Shown here: positions 5,966 to 9,777 of the stretch, one piece after another
How the letters are laid out: each line of letters opens with the position of its first letter
Position numbering within the stretch: position 1 is the first letter of the stretch
From: Mucilaginibacter sp.
Lineage (GTDB): Bacteria > Bacteroidota > Bacteroidia > Sphingobacteriales > Sphingobacteriaceae
Direction: 5' to 3'
NCBI GenBank assembly: GCA_019235595.1
Contig: JAFAKI010000032.1
Span: 1-9,777, forward strand
DNA length: 9,777 nucleotides
Translations under genes and position numbers: made by a program
Notes under the pieces: model-generated
The model's database searches: none
What the model was told of the DNA's origin: nothing
Seen by the model: the letters and a program-made list of their open reading frames with translations, nothing else

Positions 5966-8458
5966 CTCTACCTTGTACCTGTAAACTGTACGGCCAATAT
6001 TGCCTTTATCGTCAATACCTTCCACTACTACGCGGTAGGTACCCTGGCCATCAGCATTATAAAATTCAAAGGATGCGTTACCGTTCTGACCGGTGGTTAA
6101 TTCTGGTATCCACATAATAGTGCTCCGAAGATCGGGTTTATTATTACCTGCCCTTGCCTCATACTTTGGTGAATAAAACTCTCTTCCTACATAAAATCCA
6201 TGCATTCTAAATGATAAAGTACCTAATTTACCGCTTGCAGGGCCTCCAATATCCGCTGCATTTTTACGCGAAGTAATCACCAAAACCCCCGCACCTGCAT
6301 GTATGCCATAAATTGTTGCGTTTGCTCCTGACAAGAGTTCAACCGTGGCCACAGATTGTGGACTGATACCGTCGACGCTCTGACCTAATTCTAAGCCTGA
6401 GCCGTCTAAAACGATATACATAGGTTCGGTAACTGGTGCGCCAGTACTACTAACTACATTACTCACAAGGTTATATGGTACACCGTTAGTAAAGCTAACC
6501 CCGTGCAGCAACCCGTTTAATCCGACCGATAAACTTGGGGCATTTCTTATCCTGTCCCCATTTATCACCTGGTCGGCGTGGCCGGACCCGCCAAGGTTTG
6601 ACGATTCGTAACTATTCGTTCCTGCATCATTTAATACGGTATTTTTCGCTTTAGCATTATTCCTTGAATTATATTTATAGGATGCATTTTTTACAGCTCC
6701 GCCCTCAATGCCCGGCTTGTTATTCGTATATAAGGCCATTGCTTTATTTAAATCATTTTGCAATAAAGGGTCCTTCTTTTCCGCTACTGCAGGTCCTGGC
6801 TGATCGGCATCAACAGTGAATACGGTTGTGTTTTTAGTTTTTGTCGACCCTGTGGCCTGTAATACCAGAATAGTACTATCGGCCATTGGCGGTAAATTAG
6901 CGAACTTGAATTTGCCGTTGTTATCTGTTCTGTCGCCGAGCGTATTTCTACGATCAGTGGTTAGCAGCATCACGTCCATATCCTTAACAGGCATTCCGGC
7001 TGATGTTTTTGCTGCACCACTTATCTCAAGCATCTTTTCAGGTGCGTAAGCAAACGTTGAATCGCGCTCATTTAATAATTTCTTCCAAACAAAACGGCGA
7101 TAACCCTGCGAAAGCATCAACGCATCCAGGTCGGCATCAGTTTGATTGTTACTTTGCAGAAAATAATAACTCGGTTGCTCTATATAGCCCCGCAATTGCG
7201 AAGTGAGCAATAAATACATCAATATCGTAGTTTCATTAGTTTCATCAACCGGTACCTTGCTCTCATCAATCACCGCTACAGAAAAATGCCCCTCTGCATT
7301 ATTTCCTTTGTCCTTCGCAACCAAATTAAACGATACTTTCTCGCGTTTACCATAAGTAGTTTTATTGCTGGTTAAAACAAGATCAACCAAATCAGGATTT
7401 TTTATAAAAACAAGGCGCTCGCTCAATGGCTCACCGTTTTGGGAGAATAGGGTAACCTGTACAACTCCGGATGGAAATTGGTTATTAGGAATATCCATAC
7501 TTAACCTGCGGCTATCCAGTTTAGTATTGACTGTATTGACAAAACCGCCCCCGTAAATTACCAGACTGATATCCTTATTTAAATTCTCCTGGAAATAAGC
7601 TTTATTGCTCCGTATTTCGATAGAGAGCTTACCCAATGTATCTTTTGTTGCCAAAGCAATACCCTTGCTTTGTACCGCCGGTAAATTAAATACCCCTTGC
7701 GTGCCATCGGTAAAAGTTACTTTAGCCTTGTAGGTCTTCCCTTCTTCGGGTTGAAGGTAGAATGCCCCCATCCCTAAATGTGACGAAGCAAAAGACGCCA
7801 CCTGATTATTGGTATTGTCTATTATTATCCCTTTTACATTTACCCCTAGTCCATTTGTTCCGATCGCTTTGAAAGCTACTTTTGATATCATAGCGCTTAT
7901 CAATTCACCACCCTCAGGAAAAAATTGCAAATCCGCTTGCCCTTTTTGCCCGGAAGATGCATTCGCCGTCATACCGTTATTCATCGCGGAGCCAATTGCG
8001 ATTGTTTTATCGAAAAAATATTCAGGTGCATTTCGCATGTAGTTAGTGTATGCCCTAACCCTGTAATTACCGGCATATAACGCGAACGGTAATGGGAAAT
8101 CACCCCAGCCTATGCCATTTACTATTTGAAGTTTTACCGATTTAACAATTAAATTATCAGGGTTTATCAGATCGACATGTAATATTCCGCTTAGTTTAGA
8201 CAAGTCGAAGTGCTCTCCAAAAGTCACGTAAGCTTTAAAGCGCATGGTATCCCCGACTATATAATCGGGCTTATCGAAATGTAGGTATGCCTTTTCTATC
8301 GCGCGATTACCCGACAAGCTTTTTAATCCGGCAACAGCATTATTGATCACTGCATTATTATTCTGACAATAAGCTTGCAGGTTGCACAACAGCAAAAAAA
8401 ACGCACAGGCATATGATATTTTTTTCATGGCAAAAGATTTTGAATATGTCAATGCCAT
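5963..8458 (-). CDS. Secreted macroglobulin-like protein with TonB plug domain and no barrel
   Basis: The 831-residue product has a signal sequence: MKKISYACAFFLLLCNLQAYC begins at Met11, and the mature end is near residue 32. Residues about 54-155 (KAYLHFDKPDYIVGDTMRFK, then GNYRVRAYTNYMRN) form an MG2-like macroglobulin domain, followed by more Ig/MG-like modules to about 400. Residues 476-548 look like a carboxypeptidase-regulatory-like fold (ISGAAKTSAGMPVKDMDVML). Residues 633-733 are a TonB-receptor plug domain (PMYIVLDGSG, VATVELLSGANATIYG, AGVLVITSRKN). A final beta domain ends TVYRYKVE. There is no 22-strand barrel, so it is not a receptor by itself; such proteins are widespread in Bacteroidota and are often named 'TonB-dependent receptor plug domain-containing'. 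A role in binding proteins or peptides at the envelope is inference. The longer start is listed because GGGGCGG lies before it; the ATG at 8428 gives a cleaner signal peptide and may be the true start. Confidence 0.85.
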   Translation of the reverse strand: MALTYSKSFAMKKISYACAFFLLLCNLQAYCQNNNAVINNAVAGLKSLSGNRAIEKAYLHFDKPDYIVGDTMRFKAYVTFGEHFDLSKLSGILHVDLINPDNLIVKSVKLQIVNGIGWGDFPLPFALYAGNYRVRAYTNYMRNAPEYFFDKTIAIGSAMNNGMTANASSGQKGQADLQFFPEGGELISAMISKVAFKAIGTNGLGVNVKGIIIDNTNNQVASFASSHLGMGAFYLQPEEGKTYKAKVTFTDGTQGVFNLPAVQSKGIALATKDTLGKLSIEIRSNKAYFQENLNKDISLVIYGGGFVNTVNTKLDSRRLSMDIPNNQFPSGVVQVTLFSQNGEPLSERLVFIKNPDLVDLVLTSNKTTYGKREKVSFNLVAKDKGNNAEGHFSVAVIDESKVPVDETNETTILMYLLLTSQLRGYIEQPSYYFLQSNNQTDADLDALMLSQGYRRFVWKKLLNERDSTFAYAPEKMLEISGAAKTSAGMPVKDMDVMLLTTDRRNTLGDRTDNNGKFKFANLPPMADSTILVLQATGSTKTKNTTVFTVDADQPGPAVAEKKDPLLQNDLNKAMALYTNNKPGIEGGAVKNASYKYNSRNNAKAKNTVLNDAGTNSYESSNLGGSGHADQVINGDRIRNAPSLSVGLNGLLHGVSFTNGVPYNLVSNVVSSTGAPVTEPMYIVLDGSGLELGQSVDGISPQSVATVELLSGANATIYGIHAGAGVLVITSRKNAADIGGPASGKLGTLSFRMHGFYVGREFYSPKYEARAGNNKPDLRSTIMWIPELTTGQNGNASFEFYNADGQGTYRVVVEGIDDKGNIGRTVYRYKVE

Positions 8459-8514
8459 TCATCCGCCCCGATCAAAATAATAGCCTAAAACGAAAAAAAA
8501 ACGCCGGATGAATG
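8456..8514. repeat. 10-bp inverted repeat that includes the start codon of the plug-domain gene
   Basis: CATTCATCCG (8456-8465) is exactly inverted as CGGATGAATG (8505-8514), 39 nt apart. On the minus strand the downstream arm ends with the ATG at 8458. If transcription starts upstream of 8514, pairing would bury this start codon and leave the one at 8428 free. Alternatively these are two half sites for a DNA-binding protein. Confidence 0.5.
8473..8480 (-). promoter_or_regulatory. Probable -7 box of the plug-domain gene, next to a T9 tract
   Basis: On the minus strand TTATTTTG has one mismatch to TAnnTTTG. It lies 14 nt before the ATG at 8458 and 44 nt before the ATG at 8428, which fits the shorter start better. 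A run of nine T (8501-8493 on the minus strand) sits about 12-20 nt upstream, at the -33 position. Confidence 0.3.
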
Positions 8515-8536
8515 TTATAATTGGATAGTTAAACAT

Positions 8537-8581
8537 ATAACTAAATTTTTAATTTTCAAAATCAATTAAAAATTTAGTTAT
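8537..8581. repeat. Perfect 18-bp inverted repeat with 9-nt loop
   Basis: ATAACTAAATTTTTAATT (8537-8554) is exactly reversed and complemented at 8564-8581, with loop TTCAAAATC. It is all A/T except one G-C pair per arm. It lies 79-123 bp upstream of the plug-domain ATG. The words TAGTTAAA at 8526-8533 and again at 8591-8598 flank it and resemble its AACTAAAT arm, so the whole may be a cluster of regulator sites. It has no T run expected of a terminator beyond those in the arms. Confidence 0.75.
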
Positions 8582-8618
8582 TAGGATACTTAGTTAAATT
8601 TCAGGATTTTAAAGCACT

Positions 8619-8638
8619 CTATCAAATTATTTTGATAG
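8619..8638. repeat. Perfect 8-bp inverted repeat (hairpin)
   Basis: CTATCAAA (8619-8626) and TTTGATAG (8631-8638) flank a TTAT loop. It lies between the 18-bp inverted repeat and the terminator of the small gene at 8706. No T run follows on either strand, so it is not a convincing terminator. Confidence 0.5.
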
Positions 8639-8650
8639 CCAGGCGCACAA

Positions 8651-8679
8651 TGTAAAAGGCCGCTTTTAAAAGCGGCCTT
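8651..8679 (-). terminator. Intrinsic terminator of the small gene at 8706-8942
   Basis: A 24-bp perfect palindrome has arms AAGGCCGCTTTT (8656-8667) and AAAAGCGGCCTT (8668-8679). In RNA the GC-rich stem GGCCGC/GCGGCC would be closed by the A/T centre. On the minus strand it runs on into TTTTACA and lies 26 nt past the stop codon at 8706. Its symmetry may let it act on plus-strand transcription too. Confidence 0.8.
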
Positions 8680-8705
8680 AATAATATTATAGCTCAAATA
8701 AGTTG

Positions 8706-8942
8706 CTAGTTTTTGAATAGCAGAGCCGTCTGGGCCAACTCTTTTTCGGTGATCTTCTCAGGGTCATGAAATTGCTGTTCAACCAATTCCTTCGTAAACT
8801 CTATACTTCCACCTGAGGTTTTTACGATCACACCTGTATCAAACTCTGTATGGTTTTTATATCCTCCAATGGTTGGATTATGCTTTTCTAAACGGATCAA
8901 TAGCTCTACTATCGCGTATGTAGGTAAATTACTTTTGGGCAT
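8706..8942 (-). CDS. Small conserved-looking hypothetical cytosolic protein
   Basis: The 78-residue protein has no signal peptide, membrane helix or cysteine. An N-terminal helix, PTYAIVELLIRLEKHNP, is followed by GGYKNHTEFDTGVIVKTSGG, which looks like a beta hairpin. An acidic helical end follows: IEFTKELVEQQFHDPEKITEKELAQTALLF. I do not recognise the family and do not assign a function. It is flanked by its own terminator and by an exact TAnnTTTG box 4 nt before the ATG, which argues that it is a real, separately transcribed gene. ATG at 8942 is the only in-frame start near that box. It is on the same strand as the TonB receptor upstream (97-bp gap) and the plug-domain gene downstream. Confidence 0.7.
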   Translation of the reverse strand: MPKSNLPTYAIVELLIRLEKHNPTIGGYKNHTEFDTGVIVKTSGGSIEFTKELVEQQFHDPEKITEKELAQTALLFKN

Positions 8943-8946
8943 CGGG

Positions 8947-8954
8947 CAAAATTA
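8947..8954 (-). promoter_or_regulatory. Bacteroidota -7 box immediately before the small gene
   Basis: On the minus strand TAATTTTG exactly matches TAnnTTTG and is followed by CCCG then the ATG at 8942. Transcription would start at or beside the ATG, giving a leaderless message. No -33 TTG is visible at the usual spacing. Confidence 0.45.
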
Positions 8955-8972
8955 CGTTAACAATTTAAGAAA

Positions 8973-8999
8973 TAATTATTAAATTTATGTTAATAATTA
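8973..8999. repeat. AT-only 10-bp inverted repeat in the 97-bp gap after the TonB receptor
   Basis: TAATTATTAA (8973-8982) and TTAATAATTA (8990-8999) flank a 7-nt loop. It lacks G or C in the stem, so it would be weak as a terminator for the receptor gene. It may instead be part of an upstream element of the small gene. Confidence 0.4.
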
Positions 9000-9039
9000 A
9001 TCTAAAATTAATGTAATGTTAAGCGCCCGCAGTCAATAT

Positions 9040-9777
9040 TTACTTGCTGCCGCCACCATTGTCATTGGCTGGCATGTCATTATTATTGTCCTCTTTGTTT
9101 TTCTCCTTCTTAAACTCCATTTTACCAAACCTGTAGCTTAGGGTGATACCAAAAGAACGGAATGGTATTTCGCGCAGACTCGTCTGGGTGAAATTAGTTC
9201 CGCTGGTAGTCGACTTTTGGTCAAGATAGTTGGCAAACGGGTCGGTAGTGGTTAAACCGATGCTTGCCTTTTTGTTCCAGAACTGTTTACGCACTGCCAG
9301 GTTGTAAAAGGCAAATACTGGCCTTGTGCCCTGAATTGTTCTTTGCGAAGAGTTATAATTAACAAAGGCTTCGCCTATCAGGTCGTGACCAAAATCATAG
9401 CTCGCATTCAGGTTAATCCGGTACATAAAGCCGCTAACTTGAGGATTGCCTGGGTTTGTCGTGATCCTGTCCGAGAACATCATGTTGGTGCGCAAATTGA
9501 ATTGTTTGGTTACCGGCAATGAACCAAACAAGCTAATGCCTTCGGTGGTTTCGGTACCGATATTGTAACGCTGGCTCAAATAAACATTGCTATAAGTTGT
9601 ACCGTTTATTGCCAAACTATCGTAGTGCGTAGTATATGACTGCAAATCGTTTGTATTGTAACGATAAAACGCTCCGACATAAATATTGGCCCCCTGGCTA
9701 AAGGATTTGCTATAACCAAATTCGTAATTATGCCCTATTTCGGGCTTCAGGTTCGGATTTCCCACGCTTATATTGTG
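9040..9777 (-). CDS. TonB-dependent receptor, C-terminal barrel (OMP_b-brl_3 type), N-terminus beyond window
   Basis: The frame is open from the right edge, reading HNISVGNPNLKPE, to a stop at 9040, giving 245 residues. The GTG at 9765 is an internal Val codon, not a start. SVGNPNLKPEIGHNYEFGYS is the classic hallmark of the late barrel of Bacteroidota TonB-dependent receptors. It is followed by strand pairs such as IYVGAFYRYNTNDLQSYTTH, TTEGISLFGSLPVTKQFNL, GFMYRINLNASYDFG, LIGEAFVNYNSSQRTIQGTR and FRSFGITLSYRFGKMEF. That last strand is followed by a charged tail (KKEKNKEDNNND) and GGGSK, usual in this subfamily. It would reside in the outer membrane and import a substrate, unknown here, using TonB-ExbBD energy. 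The plug and most of the barrel lie outside the window. Confidence 0.92.
   Translation of the reverse strand, partial: HNISVGNPNLKPEIGHNYEFGYSKSFSQGANIYVGAFYRYNTNDLQSYTTHYDSLAINGTTYSNVYLSQRYNIGTETTEGISLFGSLPVTKQFNLRTNMMFSDRITTNPGNPQVSGFMYRINLNASYDFGHDLIGEAFVNYNSSQRTIQGTRPVFAFYNLAVRKQFWNKKASIGLTTTDPFANYLDQKSTTSGTNFTQTSLREIPFRSFGITLSYRFGKMEFKKEKNKEDNNNDMPANDNGGGSK

Noticed and set aside
6816..8042. Several plus-strand ORFs of 63-77 codons inside the plug-domain gene
   Set aside because: They are antisense frames of a clear 831-residue coding region with no signal, motif or independent support.
9763..9765. GTG as the start of the TonB receptor gene
   Set aside because: The frame stays open to the window edge and the GTG codes for Val inside the SVGNPNLKPE barrel hallmark, so the gene is truncated by the window and does not start here.

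Overview
The window reads as a piece of chromosome from a Bacteroidota bacterium, most probably Sphingobacteriaceae (Mucilaginibacter or Pedobacter type). This is inferred from the protein families present: DUF3810, DUF2911, an OMP_b-brl_3-type TonB-dependent receptor, and a macroglobulin-like protein carrying a TonB plug domain. Base composition is moderate to AT-rich. Several genes are preceded by the Bacteroidota -7 promoter box TAnnTTTG instead of a sigma70-type promoter. There is no tRNA, rRNA, insertion sequence, CRISPR array or phage gene. It looks like ordinary cell-envelope and housekeeping DNA with unusually structured intergenic regions.

Layout. Positions 1-540 (minus) hold the first 180 codons of a DUF3810 membrane protein that runs off the left edge. 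It is separated by an intrinsic terminator from a secreted DUF2911 protein (607-1131, minus). A gene-poor stretch (1132-2118) follows, with a small TTG-start ORF (1513-1749), a row of hairpins ending in a terminator-like stem, and a degenerate two-copy direct repeat upstream of a stand-alone CheY-like receiver (2119-2535, plus). Next is a glycosyltransferase-39/ArnT-like integral membrane enzyme (2702-4354, plus). It meets a four-helix b-type cytochrome (4355-5023, minus) stop codon to stop codon.

Across a 174-bp divergent promoter region lies an outer-membrane beta-barrel gene (5198-5962, plus). This again meets its convergent neighbour stop to stop. That neighbour is an 831-residue secreted protein with macroglobulin-like repeats, a carboxypeptidase-regulatory-like domain and a TonB plug domain, but no barrel (5963-8458, minus). 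Its upstream region holds several perfect inverted repeats. Further right are a small unknown cytosolic protein (8706-8942, minus) with its own terminator, and the C-terminal barrel of a TonB-dependent receptor (9040-9777, minus) cut by the right edge.

How the genes fit together. Most products act in the envelope: outer-membrane barrels, a periplasmic or surface macroglobulin-like protein, inner-membrane GT39, cytochrome b and DUF3810. No clear multigene operon is visible; nearly every gene appears to be its own transcription unit. I see no strong evidence of a new multigene system. The points most worth a second look are the leader of the plug-domain gene (18-bp perfect inverted repeat, a second repeat that includes the start codon, and a T9 tract), the repeated back-to-back TAATTA convergent ends, and the structured region at 1236-1380.
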